Shown here: piece by piece, positions 42,641-51,818 of the stretch
How positions within the stretch are numbered: position 1 is the first letter of the stretch
Layout of the letters: every line of letters begins with the position of its first letter
Source: Mesorhizobium sp. INR15
GTDB taxonomy: Bacteria; Pseudomonadota; Alphaproteobacteria; Rhizobiales; Rhizobiaceae
Reading direction: 5' to 3'
Length of the DNA: 64,000 bases
NCBI RefSeq assembly: GCF_015500075.1
Contig: NZ_CP045496.1
Coordinates: forward strand, 4,660,001 to 4,724,000
The notes under the pieces: model-generated
The model's input: only the letters and a program-made list of their open reading frames with translations
Database searches by the model: none
What the model was told of the DNA's origin: nothing
Position numbers and translations under genes: made by a program

Positions 42641-43474
42641 TTAGCTCTTGCGCTGATGGCGCGAGCGCAGGATGAACTTGTCGGTCGCCTTGTTGGACCG
42701 CGTCTTCTTGCCCTTGGTCGGCTTGCCCCATGGGGAAACCGGATGGCGGCCACCGGAAGTGCGGCCTTCGCCGCCGCCGTGCGGATGGTCGACCGGGTTC
42801 ATGGTCACGCCGCGATTGTGCGGACGCTTGCCACGCCAAACCGTACGGCCGGCCTTGCCGTCGTTGATGTTGCCATGGTCCGGATTGGACACGGCGCCGA
42901 CAGTGGCCATGCACGAACCGTGCACAACGCGCTGCTCACCCGAGTTGAGGCGAAGGATCGCCATGCCCTGGTCGCGGCCGACGAGCTGGCCATAACCACC
43001 GGCCGAACGCGCAACCTGCGCGCCCTTGCCTGGCTTCAGCTCGATGTTGTGGACGATCGTGCCGACCGGCATCGAGGCCAGCGGCATCGCATTGCCCGGC
43101 TTCACGTCAACCGATTCACCAGCCACGATCTTGTCGCCGGGAGCCAGACGCTGTGGGGCGATGATGTAGGACAGTTCGCCATCGTCGTACTTGATCAGCG
43201 CGATGAAGGCGGTGCGGTTCGGATCGTATTCAATGCGCTCGACCGTGCCGACGACGTCGAACTTGCGGCGCTTGAAGTCGATGATGCGGTACGAACGCTT
43301 GTGACCACCGCCGATGAAGCGGGCGGTGATGCGGCCGTAGTTGTTGCGGCCGCCCGACTTGGTCAGGCCTTCGGTCAGACCCTTGACGGGCTTGCCCTTG
43401 TAGAGGCCCGAGCGGTCGACGATGACCAGCTGGCGGGTGCTCGGCGTTACCGGGTTGAATTTTTTCAGTGCCAT
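42641..43474 (-). CDS. rplB: 50S ribosomal protein L2
   Basis: The 277-residue protein starts MALKKFNPVTPSTRQLVIVD. The conserved C-terminal NPVDHPHGGGEGRTSGGRHP includes the His near the peptidyl transferase centre. It is 16 bases upstream of rpsS. Confidence 0.98.
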   Translation of the reverse strand: MALKKFNPVTPSTRQLVIVDRSGLYKGKPVKGLTEGLTKSGGRNNYGRITARFIGGGHKRSYRIIDFKRRKFDVVGTVERIEYDPNRTAFIALIKYDDGELSYIIAPQRLAPGDKIVAGESVDVKPGNAMPLASMPVGTIVHNIELKPGKGAQVARSAGGYGQLVGRDQGMAILRLNSGEQRVVHGSCMATVGAVSNPDHGNINDGKAGRTVWRGKRPHNRGVTMNPVDHPHGGGEGRTSGGRHPVSPWGKPTKGKKTRSNKATDKFILRSRHQRKS

Positions 43475-43497
43475 GTTTGTTGTCCTCGCGGCCTTGC

Positions 43498-43791
43498 TCA
43501 GAGACCCGTCGCGACGTCGATCGACTGGCCATCGGCCAATGTCACAATCGCCTTCTTGACGTCGCTCTGGCGGCCAACCGTGCCACGGAAGCGCTTGATC
43601 TTGCCCTTGCGGACAAGCGTGTTCACGGCCATCACCTTGACGCCGAACAGCGCTTCGACGGCGGCCTTGATTTCCGGCTTCGACGCCTTCTTGGCGACGT
43701 TGAAGACGACCTGGTTCTGCTCGGAGGCCATGGTCGACTTTTCAGTGATCGCCGGGCTGACGATCACGTCGTAATGACGAAGGTCGGTCAT
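43498..43791 (-). CDS. rplW: 50S ribosomal protein L23
   Basis: The 97-residue exit-site protein starts MTDLRHYDVIVSPAITEKST and contains NTLVRKGKIKRFRGTVGRQS. Its ATG overlaps the rplD stop by four bases. Confidence 0.98.
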   Translation of the reverse strand: MTDLRHYDVIVSPAITEKSTMASEQNQVVFNVAKKASKPEIKAAVEALFGVKVMAVNTLVRKGKIKRFRGTVGRQSDVKKAIVTLADGQSIDVATGL

Positions 43792-44408
43792 TTAAAGCGC
43801 TCCTCGAGAGCCTCGACGGCGGCCTTCGAAAGGACCAGCGTGCCGCGGCGCAGAATGTCGTAGACGTTGATGCCCTGGATGGGCAGCACGTCGATGTTCG
43901 GAATGTTCGTGGCCGCCAGCTTGAAATTCTTGTCAAGCTCGGCGCCGCCGATCAGCAAGGCGTTTGTCAGGCCCAGCGTCGCGAAATTCGCGATCAGTGC
44001 CTTCGTCTTGGCCTCGGTCAGCTTCAGCTCATCAATGATGATGATCGAAGCGCTCTTGGCCTTGGCCGAGAGAGCGTGCTTCAGGCCAAGTGCGCGAACC
44101 TTCTTGGGCAGTTCGTGCTCGTGGCTGCGAACGACCGGGCCGTGAGCCTTGCCGCCGCCGCGGAACTGCGGAGCGCGTGCCGAATGGTGACGAGCGCGGC
44201 CCGTACCCTTCTGCTTGTACATCTTGGCGCCGGTGCGCGCGATTTCAGCGCGGCCCTTGGCCTTGTGCGTGCCCTGCTGCCTCTTGGCGAGCTGCCAGCG
44301 CACGACGCGCTGCAGAATGTCCTCGCGCGGGTCAAGGCCGAAAATCTCATCGGAGAGTTCCACCTTGCCGGCGTCTTTGCCGCCAAGCGTTGTGATCTTG
44401 AGATCCAT
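43788..44408 (-). CDS. rplD: 50S ribosomal protein L4
   Basis: The 206-residue protein shows QGTHKAKGRAEIARTGAKMY and KQKGTGRARHHSARAPQFRG, the tunnel-lining loop. In enterobacteria L4 represses the S10 operon; no matching leader was recognised here. It overlaps rplC by one base (TAATG). Confidence 0.98.
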   Translation of the reverse strand: MDLKITTLGGKDAGKVELSDEIFGLDPREDILQRVVRWQLAKRQQGTHKAKGRAEIARTGAKMYKQKGTGRARHHSARAPQFRGGGKAHGPVVRSHEHELPKKVRALGLKHALSAKAKSASIIIIDELKLTEAKTKALIANFATLGLTNALLIGGAELDKNFKLAATNIPNIDVLPIQGINVYDILRRGTLVLSKAAVEALEERFK

Positions 44409-45130
44409 TATTCCGCTCCCTCTGTGGCCGGAGCCTCGTTCGTAGCAGCTGCCGAAACGGCGCGGATCGCGGCGGGCTTCGGCGCATTGGCCGGCAGCGC
44501 CACCTTGGCCGCATCGCGGACCAGGATCCAGGCGCCCTTCGATCCGGGAACCGCACCGCGGATCAGGATCAGGCCGCGATCTGTGTCAGTCGAGACAACC
44601 TCGACATTCTGCGTGGTGACGCGGGTATCGCCCATGTGGCCAGCCATATGCTTGCCCTTGAACACCTTGCCCGGGTCCTGACGCTGGCCGGTCGAACCAT
44701 GCGTACGGTGCGAAACCGAGTTACCATGGGTCGCACGACCACCACCCATGTGGTGCCGCTTGATAACACCCTGGAAACCCTTGCCGATCGTCGTGCCCGT
44801 CACATCGACCTTCTGGCCGGCGACGAAGTGCTCGACGGTGATCTCGGCGCCGACATCAATCATGTTGTCGGCGGAGACGCGGAACTCGGCGACTTTCGCC
44901 TTCGGCTCGACGGAAGCGGTGGCGAAATGGCCGCGCAGCGCCTTCGACGTGTTCTTCACCTTGGCCAGGCCAACGCCGAGCTGAACGGCGGTATAGCCAT
45001 TCTTCTCTTGCGTGCGCTGAGCCACGACCTGGCAGTTCTCCATCAGGAGAACGGTGACGGGAACATGTTCCCCGGCATCGTTGTAGATGCGGGTCATTCC
45101 CACCTTTTTTGCAATCACACCTGAACGCAT
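44408..45130 (-). CDS. rplC: 50S ribosomal protein L3
   Basis: From MRSGVIAKKVGMTRIYN the protein is 240 residues; an ATG 36 bases upstream is rejected. GFQGVIKRHHMGGGRATHGN and GSTGQRQDPGKVFKGKHMAG are the L3 signature containing the glutamine methylated in other bacteria. A C-terminal Ala-rich extension is present. Confidence 0.98.
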   Translation of the reverse strand: MRSGVIAKKVGMTRIYNDAGEHVPVTVLLMENCQVVAQRTQEKNGYTAVQLGVGLAKVKNTSKALRGHFATASVEPKAKVAEFRVSADNMIDVGAEITVEHFVAGQKVDVTGTTIGKGFQGVIKRHHMGGGRATHGNSVSHRTHGSTGQRQDPGKVFKGKHMAGHMGDTRVTTQNVEVVSTDTDRGLILIRGAVPGSKGAWILVRDAAKVALPANAPKPAAIRAVSAAATNEAPATEGAE

Positions 45131-45189
45131 CGGTTCAATTCCTTTAGAGTTCCGGGCCAGGGGCACCGCCCCTTCCTCGCTCTCGTTCC

Positions 45190-45498
45190 TTAGAGCTTGA
45201 TCTCGACGTCCACACCGGCGGCCAGATCGAGCTTCATCAAAGCATCGACCGTCTGCGGGGTCGGGTCGACGATGTCGAGCAGACGCTTGTGCGTGCGCAT
45301 CTCGAACTGCTCGCGGCTCTTCTTGTCGACGTGAGGCGACCGGTTGACCGTAAACTTTTCGATCCGCGTCGGCAGCGGAATGGGGCCGCGGACGTTGGCG
45401 CCGGTACGCTTGGCCGTCGACACGATTTCCCGTGTCGAGGCGTCGAGCACCCGGTGATCAAACGCCTTGAGGCGGATGCGGATATTCTGTCCGTTCAT
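45190..45498 (-). CDS. rpsJ: 30S ribosomal protein S10 (NusE)
   Basis: The 102-residue protein starts MNGQNIRIRLKAFDHRVLDA and contains FTVNRSPHVDKKSREQFEMR. S10 also acts as NusE in antitermination. It is 69 bases downstream of tuf. Confidence 0.98.
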   Translation of the reverse strand: MNGQNIRIRLKAFDHRVLDASTREIVSTAKRTGANVRGPIPLPTRIEKFTVNRSPHVDKKSREQFEMRTHKRLLDIVDPTPQTVDALMKLDLAAGVDVEIKL

Positions 45499-45567
45499 GC
45501 GTCACTTCCTTGTTCTGGCGCGGCGCGGGCATATCCTGCGCCCGCGACAGATCGGTTTAAGTCCAAA

Positions 45568-46743
45568 TTACTCTGTGATGGTGACGACGATGCCGGCACC
45601 GACGGTGCGGCCGCCTTCACGGATAGCGAAGCGCAGCTTCTCTTCCATGGCGATCGGCACGATCAGCTCGACATCGACCGTGATGTTGTCGCCAGGCATC
45701 ACCATCTCGGTGCCTTCCGGCAGCGACACGATGCCCGTCACGTCCGTCGTGCGGAAATAGAACTGCGGACGGTAGTTGGTGAAGAACGGCGTGTGACGGC
45801 CACCTTCGTCCTTGGTCAGGATGTAGGCTTCGGCAACGAACTTCTTGTGCGGCTTCACGGTGCCCGGCTTGGCCAGAACCTGGCCGCGCTCAACGCCTTC
45901 ACGGTCAACGCCGCGCAGCAGCGCGCCGATGTTGTCGCCAGCCTGGCCCTGATCGAGCAGCTTGCGGAACATTTCAACGCCCGTGCAGGTCGTCTTGGTC
46001 GTCGGACGGATGCCGATGATCTCGAGTTCCTCACCAACCTTGACAATGCCACGCTCGACGCGGCCGGTCACGACCGTGCCACGGCCCGAGATCGAGAACA
46101 CGTCTTCGATCGGCATCAGGAACGGCTTGTCGAGCGGACGAACCGGCGTCGGGATGTAGGCGTCAACCGCTGCCATCAGCTCGCGGATCGCGTCTTCACC
46201 GATCTTCTTGTCGGAATCTTCCAGCGCGGCCAAAGCCGAACCCTTGACGATCGGAATGTCGTCGCCGGGGAATTCGTTCTTCGACAGAAGCTCGCGAACC
46301 TCGAGCTCGACCAGTTCGAGCAGCTCGGCATCGTCAACCTGGTCGACCTTGTTCAGGAACACCACGATCGAAGGAACGCCAACCTGACGGGCCAGAAGGA
46401 TGTGCTCGCGGGTCTGCGGCATCGGGCCGTCAGCTGCCGACACAACCAGGATCGCGCCGTCCATCTGCGCCGCACCGGTGATCATGTTCTTCACATAGTC
46501 GGCGTGGCCGGGGCAATCGACGTGGGCATAGTGACGGGCTGCCGTCTCATACTCTACGTGCGCCGTCGAGATCGTGATGCCGCGTGCCTTTTCCTCAGGC
46601 GCCGCATCAATCTGGTCGTAGCGCTTGTATTCGCCAAAATACTTCGTGATCGCTGCCGTCAGCGATGTCTTGCCATGATCGACGTGGCCAATCGTGCCAA
46701 TGTTCACATGAGGCTTGTTACGCTCGAATTTACCTTTTGCCAT
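45568..46743 (-). CDS. tuf: Elongation factor Tu
   Basis: The 391-residue GTPase delivers aminoacyl-tRNA. G motifs are GHVDHGKTSL, the switch II DCPGHADYVKNMI, NKVDQVDD and the GSALAAL G5 loop. Domains 2 and 3 follow normally. Rhizobia often carry a second tuf elsewhere; only one is in the window. It is 67 bases after fusA. Confidence 0.98.
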   Translation of the reverse strand: MAKGKFERNKPHVNIGTIGHVDHGKTSLTAAITKYFGEYKRYDQIDAAPEEKARGITISTAHVEYETAARHYAHVDCPGHADYVKNMITGAAQMDGAILVVSAADGPMPQTREHILLARQVGVPSIVVFLNKVDQVDDAELLELVELEVRELLSKNEFPGDDIPIVKGSALAALEDSDKKIGEDAIRELMAAVDAYIPTPVRPLDKPFLMPIEDVFSISGRGTVVTGRVERGIVKVGEELEIIGIRPTTKTTCTGVEMFRKLLDQGQAGDNIGALLRGVDREGVERGQVLAKPGTVKPHKKFVAEAYILTKDEGGRHTPFFTNYRPQFYFRTTDVTGIVSLPEGTEMVMPGDNITVDVELIVPIAMEEKLRFAIREGGRTVGAGIVVTITE

Positions 46744-46810
46744 GTGATGTCTCCATTCCTGCTCGCCCGTGCGGGCATTGAATTTAAGTTACTGCTGCAA
46801 CCCTGGCGGG

Positions 46811-48901
46811 TTACGCGTATTTCTTCTGGACTTCGGTGGCCACCGCCGTCGGCACTGGCTCGTAGTGATCGAACTGCATGGTGTAGGCCGCGCGTCCCTG
46901 GCTCATCGAGCGCAGGTTGTCGACGTACTTGAACATGTTGGCCAGCGGGACCATCGCATTGATGACCACGGCCACGCCGCGAGCTTCCTGGCCCTGGATC
47001 TGGCCACGACGGCCGTTAAGGTCGCCGATGACGCCGCCGACATAGTCTTCCGGGGTCACAACTTCGACCTTCATGATCGGCTCGAGCAACTGCACGCCGA
47101 GCTTCGGCGAAGCTTCAACGAAACAAGCGCGGGAAGCGATTTCGAACGCGAGCACCGAGGAGTCGACGTCGTGGTAGGCGCCGTCGATCAGAGTGGCCTT
47201 GACGCCAATCATCGGGAAACCGGCAAACGTTCCGGAACCCATCTTGCTCAGCAGGCCCTTTTCGACGCCGGGGATATATTCCTTCGGCACCGCGCCGCCG
47301 ACGATCTTGGAGTCGAACACGAATTCCTCGCCATCGGGGTTCGGCTCGAACACAATCTTCACGCGAGCGAACTGGCCTGTACCACCGGTCTGCTTCTTGT
47401 GGGTGTAGTCCTGCTCGTGCCTGCGGGTGATCGTCTCGCGATAGGCCACCTGCGGCGCGCCGACATTGGCTTCGACCTTGAACTCGCGACGCATGCGGTC
47501 GACGATGATGTCGAGGTGAAGTTCACCCATGCCGGAGATGATGGTCTGGCCGCTTTCCTCATCGGTCTTGACGCGGAAGGACGGATCCTCCGCGGCCAGG
47601 CGATGCAGCGCGAGGCCCATCTTTTCCTGGTCGTTCTTGGTCTTCGGCTCGATCGCGATCTGAATGACCGGATCGGGGAATTCCATGCGCTCCAGAATGA
47701 CCGGATGCAGCGGATCGCAGAGCGTGTCGCCGGTGGTCGTATCCTTGAGGCCAGCCAGGGCAACGATGTCGCCGGCAAAAGCCTCTTCGACGTCGGCGCG
47801 CGAATTCGCATGCATCTGCAGCATGCGGCCGATGCGCTCTTTCTTGCCCTTTACGGTGTTGTCGACCGAGGTGCCCTTGGTCAGCTTGCCCGAGTAGATA
47901 CGGGCGAAGGTCAGCGATCCAACGAACGGATCGTTCATGATCTTGAAAGCGAGCATCGACAACGGCTCGTTGTCATCAGCGTGGCGCTCGATGTCGGCGT
48001 CGGTCCTGGCATCGACACCCTTGATCGCGGGCACGTCCGCCGGCGACGGCAGGTATTCGACAACGGCGTCGAGCAGAGGCTGCACGCCCTTGTTCTTGAA
48101 GGCCGAGCCACAGAACATCGGGTAGAACTTCACCGCGATGGTGCCCTTGCGGATCAGCGCACGGATCTCTTCGTTGTTCGGCATCCTGCCTTCGAGGTAG
48201 TTCTCAAGCGCCGTCTCGTCCATTTCGACGGCGGCTTCGATCATCTTCTCGCGATATTCTTCGGCACGCGCCTGAAGGTCGGCCGGGATTTCGACGACGT
48301 CCCAGGCCGCGCCCAGGGTCTCATCGCGCCAAACCAGTGCGTTCATCTCGACGAGATCGACGATACCCTTGAATTCGGTCTCAGCGCCAATCGGCAGCTG
48401 CATGACGACAGCCTGCGCACCGAGGCGCGAGCCGATCATCTCGACCGAGCGGTAGAAATCGGCGCCGATCTTGTCCATCTTGTTGCAGAAGATCATGCGC
48501 GGCACGCGATACTTGTCGGCCTGACGCCAGACAGTTTCCGTCTGCGGCTCAACACCAGCGTTGGCGTCGAGCAGCGCAATAGCGCCGTCGAGCACACGCA
48601 GCGAACGCTCGACTTCAATGGTGAAGTCGACGTGGCCGGGGGTGTCGATGATGTTGAAGCGGTACATCTTGCCGCTGCGACCCTTCCAGAAGGTCGTGGT
48701 CGCGGCGGACGTGATGGTGATGCCGCGTTCCTGCTCCTGCTCCATCCAATCCATGGTCGCAGCGCCGTCGTGCACTTCGCCGATCTTGTGCGACTTGCCC
48801 GTGTAATAGAGGACGCGCTCGGTGGTCGTCGTCTTGCCGGCGTCAATATGCGCCATGATACCGAAATTGCGGTAGTCTTCGATTTTGTATTCGCGGGCCA
48901 T
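46811..48901 (-). CDS. fusA: Elongation factor G
   Basis: The 696-residue translocase has the P-loop AHIDAGKTTTTERVLYYTG, DTPGHVDFTIEVERSLRVLD and NKMDKIGADF. Domain IV carries GAPQVAYRETITRRHEQDYT. The full length and the neighbour order rpsL-rpsG-fusA-tuf mark it as the str-operon copy. Confidence 0.98.
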   Translation of the reverse strand: MAREYKIEDYRNFGIMAHIDAGKTTTTERVLYYTGKSHKIGEVHDGAATMDWMEQEQERGITITSAATTTFWKGRSGKMYRFNIIDTPGHVDFTIEVERSLRVLDGAIALLDANAGVEPQTETVWRQADKYRVPRMIFCNKMDKIGADFYRSVEMIGSRLGAQAVVMQLPIGAETEFKGIVDLVEMNALVWRDETLGAAWDVVEIPADLQARAEEYREKMIEAAVEMDETALENYLEGRMPNNEEIRALIRKGTIAVKFYPMFCGSAFKNKGVQPLLDAVVEYLPSPADVPAIKGVDARTDADIERHADDNEPLSMLAFKIMNDPFVGSLTFARIYSGKLTKGTSVDNTVKGKKERIGRMLQMHANSRADVEEAFAGDIVALAGLKDTTTGDTLCDPLHPVILERMEFPDPVIQIAIEPKTKNDQEKMGLALHRLAAEDPSFRVKTDEESGQTIISGMGELHLDIIVDRMRREFKVEANVGAPQVAYRETITRRHEQDYTHKKQTGGTGQFARVKIVFEPNPDGEEFVFDSKIVGGAVPKEYIPGVEKGLLSKMGSGTFAGFPMIGVKATLIDGAYHDVDSSVLAFEIASRACFVEASPKLGVQLLEPIMKVEVVTPEDYVGGVIGDLNGRRGQIQGQEARGVAVVINAMVPLANMFKYVDNLRSMSQGRAAYTMQFDHYEPVPTAVATEVQKKYA

Positions 48902-48930
48902 GGGAGGTGCCTCTCAGTCTCGTTCGCGCT

Positions 48931-49401
48931 TTACCAGCGGTAGTGTGCGAAAGCGCGATTGGCTTCAGCCATTTTGTGGGTGTCTTCACGCTTCTTGACG
49001 GCCGTGCCGCGGTTGTTCGCCGCGTCCATCAGCTCGCCGGAAAGGCGGTCGACCATGGTGGTCTCATTGCGGTTGCGGGCAGCAGCGATCAACCAGCGGA
49101 TCGCCAAAGCCTGACGACGCTCGGGGCGCACGTCGACCGGAACCTGGTAGGTGGCGCCGCCAACACGACGCGAACGCACTTCCACATGCGGCGCGACATT
49201 GTCGAGCGCCTGATGGAAGACCGTGACCGGCTCCTGCTTGGTCTTGGACTGAACCTGGTCGAGCGCGCCATAGACGATGGTCTCGGCAACCGACTTCTTG
49301 CCGTCATACATGACGGCGTTCATGAACTTGGTAACGATCAGATCGCCGAACTTCGGGTCCGGATTGATCTCACGCTTTTCTGCACTATGACGACGGGACA
49401 T
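48931..49401 (-). CDS. rpsG: 30S ribosomal protein S7
   Basis: The 156-residue primary head-binding protein starts MSRRHSAEKREINPDPKFGD and contains GGATYQVPVDVRPERRQALA and RGTAVKKREDTHKMAEANRA. It lies between rpsL and fusA. Confidence 0.98.
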   Translation of the reverse strand: MSRRHSAEKREINPDPKFGDLIVTKFMNAVMYDGKKSVAETIVYGALDQVQSKTKQEPVTVFHQALDNVAPHVEVRSRRVGGATYQVPVDVRPERRQALAIRWLIAAARNRNETTMVDRLSGELMDAANNRGTAVKKREDTHKMAEANRAFAHYRW

Positions 49402-49460
49402 GGCTTCTGTCTCTCAATCTCGTAGCCCGGCACCACAAAGAGCACCAAGGCCGGAAAACC

Positions 49461-49832
49461 TTACTTCGGACGCTTGGCACCGTACTTCGAACGGCGCTGC
49501 TTGCGGTTCTTCACACCCTGCGTGTCGAGCACGCCGCGGATGATGTGATAACGGACGCCCGGAAGATCCTTCACGCGGCCGCCACGGATCATCACCACGG
49601 AGTGTTCCTGAAGGTTGTGGCCTTCACCGGGGATGTAACCGATCACCTCAAAACCGTTGGTCAGGCGAATCTTGGCCACCTTGCGAAGCGCCGAGTTCGG
49701 CTTCTTCGGCGTCGTTGTATAGACGCGCGTGCAAACGCCCCGCTTCTGCGGGTTCTGCTGCATGGCCGGGACCTTGTTGCGCTTCACCGGCGCAATGCGC
49801 GGCTTGCGGATCAGCTGGTTGACGGTAGGCAT
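49461..49832 (-). CDS. rpsL: 30S ribosomal protein S12
   Basis: The 123-residue decoding-centre protein starts MPTVNQLIRKPRIAPVKRNK. Both lysine-containing loops in which streptomycin-resistance changes occur (TTPKKPNSALRKVAKIRL and GGRVKDLPGVRYH) look wild type. It is the first gene of the str operon. Confidence 0.98.
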   Translation of the reverse strand: MPTVNQLIRKPRIAPVKRNKVPAMQQNPQKRGVCTRVYTTTPKKPNSALRKVAKIRLTNGFEVIGYIPGEGHNLQEHSVVMIRGGRVKDLPGVRYHIIRGVLDTQGVKNRKQRRSKYGAKRPK

Positions 49833-50311
49833 TAAACCCTCTTGTCTCTCAATTCCGTGTCTCGTGCCCAGTCAAGGCCGCTCAAAGCGTCATTTCCATA
49901 CGCAAATTCGGGCCATAAACCGCGCCTCGCGGTCTTGCCCGAACAAATGGCAGAGGAAGCGGAAGCCGCTTCGTGCACGCCGGAAATGTCTTTTCGCTCG
50001 TAAAATGAACCCTGTTTGAGGCAAACTCCAAAGCGTGTCGCTTCGGAAAGGAGAGCCTCACATCGGTTCTGACTGGCCGGCTTCTACCCGCAACCCCGCG
50101 AACCGTCAACCCCGCAGCGCCAAATATTGCACTGAAGGCAGGGCTTGGCTGCCATGCGAAAACCGCAGCTAATTTTCTTTCGCCGTTTTGCAAGCGCGAG
50201 GAAGAAAGTGACCGGCTTTTGGCTGTCGCAAGGCCAGGCTTCGTGCGAAAAGGCCGTATGAGCGGCACAACCTCGCCCGCCCGGCCCATTTTGCCTGAGA
50301 GGAATCAGTTC
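49833..50311. other. Divergent intergenic region upstream of rpsL
   Basis: These 479 bases separate the divergent str operon and the small acidic gene at 50312. Only a predicted str promoter (50081-50109) was placed. The 250-base stretch between that promoter and rpsL would be a long leader; no named regulatory RNA was recognised. No gene was supported. Confidence 0.4.
50081..50109 (-). promoter_or_regulatory. Predicted sigma-70 promoter of the str operon
   Basis: On the minus strand TTGACG, a 17-base spacer and TAGAAG match an alphaproteobacterial housekeeping promoter about 250 bases upstream of rpsL. A promoter closer to the gene is possible. Confidence 0.4.
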
Positions 50312-50593
50312 GTGAACGACAATGAGGAGCGCCCGGTCACCATCATCACTGGCCGGGTATGGAAGAAGAAAGGCGGCAAACCGGAAGGCGTCCACGTCAT
50401 GCTTGTCGCACCCGATGACGATTCGGCGGTGCGCCGCGTACTCGAATCGCTGGCGGCTGAAGGCTATGCCGAGGCTGAACTGGACCAGATCGGCGACATG
50501 GACGGCGAGCCCGATGACGAGCCGCATCTGTCGGCATTTCAGGGCGCCCTCGAAGGTGAGGTTTCGATCGTGACGTTCGACGTTCCTATCTGA
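50312..50593 (+). CDS. Small acidic protein of unknown function
   Basis: From GTG 50312, preceded by GAGAGGAA, the product is 93 residues; an open frame extends to an ATG at 50219 without a good site. It reads VTIITGRVWKKKGGKPEGVH early and ends EGEVSIVTFDVPI. The middle is strongly acidic (DQIGDMDGEPDDEPH). There is no membrane segment, signal peptide or recognised motif. It is the first gene rightward from the str intergenic region, 36 bases before the PLP enzyme gene, so they may be co-expressed. Confidence 0.7.
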   Translation: MNDNEERPVTIITGRVWKKKGGKPEGVHVMLVAPDDDSAVRRVLESLAAEGYAEAELDQIGDMDGEPDDEPHLSAFQGALEGEVSIVTFDVPI

Positions 50594-50629
50594 AGCTGGC
50601 CAATCGAGAATCGAATCGAGGCAGTAGCG

Positions 50630-51742
50630 ATGGCGAAGTCAAAAGCGATGGAACCGCGATCCCGGGCCTGGGCCGACCGCGCGGTTGCCGCGATCGAAGC
50701 CGACCAGCGCCGCTCGGCCGATACCCATCTGTGGAAGCTCGACCTGCCGGCACTGACCGGCATGGACCTCTATCTCAAGGACGAGTCCACGCATCCGACC
50801 GGCAGCCTGAAGCACCGGCTGGCACGGTCATTGTTTCTTTATGCGCTGTGCAACGGGCATATTCGTGAAGGCACCGCCGTGGTGGAAGCGTCATCCGGTT
50901 CGACCGCGGTGTCGGAAGCCTATTTCGCCCGCATGATCGGCGTGCCGTTCTACGCGGTGATGCCGCGTTCGACCTCGCCCGAAAAGATAGCGGCGATCGA
51001 GCACTATGGCGGCAATTGCCACTTCATAGACGATGGCAGGCGCATCTATGCCGAATCGGCGGAACTGACCGAACGGCTCGGCGGCCATTTCATGGATCAG
51101 TTCACCCATGCCGAGCGCGCCACCGACTGGCGCGGAAACAACAACATCGCCGAATCGATCTTCGGCCAGATGCGCGATGAGCGGCATCCTATCCCCACGT
51201 GGATCGTCATGAGCGCCGGCACCGGCGGCACGTCAGCCACGATCGGCCGCTTCCTCCGCTACAAACAGCATGCGACGCGGCTGTCGGTCGCCGACGTAGA
51301 GCGCTCCGCCTTCTTCGATGGCTTTGCCACACATGACCGCGACCGCCGCTGCGAACAGCCGTCGCGGATAGAAGGCATCGGCCGGCCTCGCGTCGAGCCC
51401 TCCTTCGTGCCAGGTGTCATCGACCACATGCTGCGGGTGCCGGACGCGGTTTCACTGGCGGCGATGCGGGTTCTGTCGCGCCGCCTTGGCCGCCGCGTCG
51501 GCGGCTCGACCGGCACCAACTTCATCGCGATTTGTTTTCAGGCGGCGCGAATGATCGAGGCCGGCAAGGCTGGCTCGCTGGTCACGCTCATCTGTGACTC
51601 CGGCGAGCGTTACGCCAATACCTATTATTCCGACGAATGGCTGCTGGCGAATGGCCTTGACCCCTCCCCCTTCGAACCGGCGATCGAAGCCTTTCTGAAC
51701 GGCGAAAGGCTGACGTTGAAGTTCGAGGAAAGCTGGGGTTGA
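50630..51742 (+). CDS. PLP-dependent cysteine synthase-family enzyme (Cds1-like desulfhydrase)
   Basis: The 370-residue fold-type II PLP enzyme has the lysine loop THPTGSLKHRLA (Schiff-base Lys near residue 64), EASSGSTAVSEAYFARMIGV and the Gly-rich phosphate loop SAGTGGTSATIGRF. A long C-terminal half with GGSTGTNFIAICFQAARM and ICDSGERYANTYY matches the Cds1-type L-cysteine desulfhydrase branch more than CysK. It probably breaks cysteine into pyruvate, sulfide and ammonia. The assignment rests on motif pattern; a synthase role is not excluded. Confidence 0.78.
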   Translation: MAKSKAMEPRSRAWADRAVAAIEADQRRSADTHLWKLDLPALTGMDLYLKDESTHPTGSLKHRLARSLFLYALCNGHIREGTAVVEASSGSTAVSEAYFARMIGVPFYAVMPRSTSPEKIAAIEHYGGNCHFIDDGRRIYAESAELTERLGGHFMDQFTHAERATDWRGNNNIAESIFGQMRDERHPIPTWIVMSAGTGGTSATIGRFLRYKQHATRLSVADVERSAFFDGFATHDRDRRCEQPSRIEGIGRPRVEPSFVPGVIDHMLRVPDAVSLAAMRVLSRRLGRRVGGSTGTNFIAICFQAARMIEAGKAGSLVTLICDSGERYANTYYSDEWLLANGLDPSPFEPAIEAFLNGERLTLKFEESWG

Positions 51743-51818
51743 GATACCGCAAGCCCGCAGCTTGTCCGAGACCGTTCTTCTGCTAAGAAATGCGCGCAAT
51801 TCAACAGACGGAGCGTCC

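Noticed and set aside
46769..48943. Plus-strand open frame of 724 codons
   Set aside because: Antisense shadow of fusA with low-complexity His/Asp/Arg composition.
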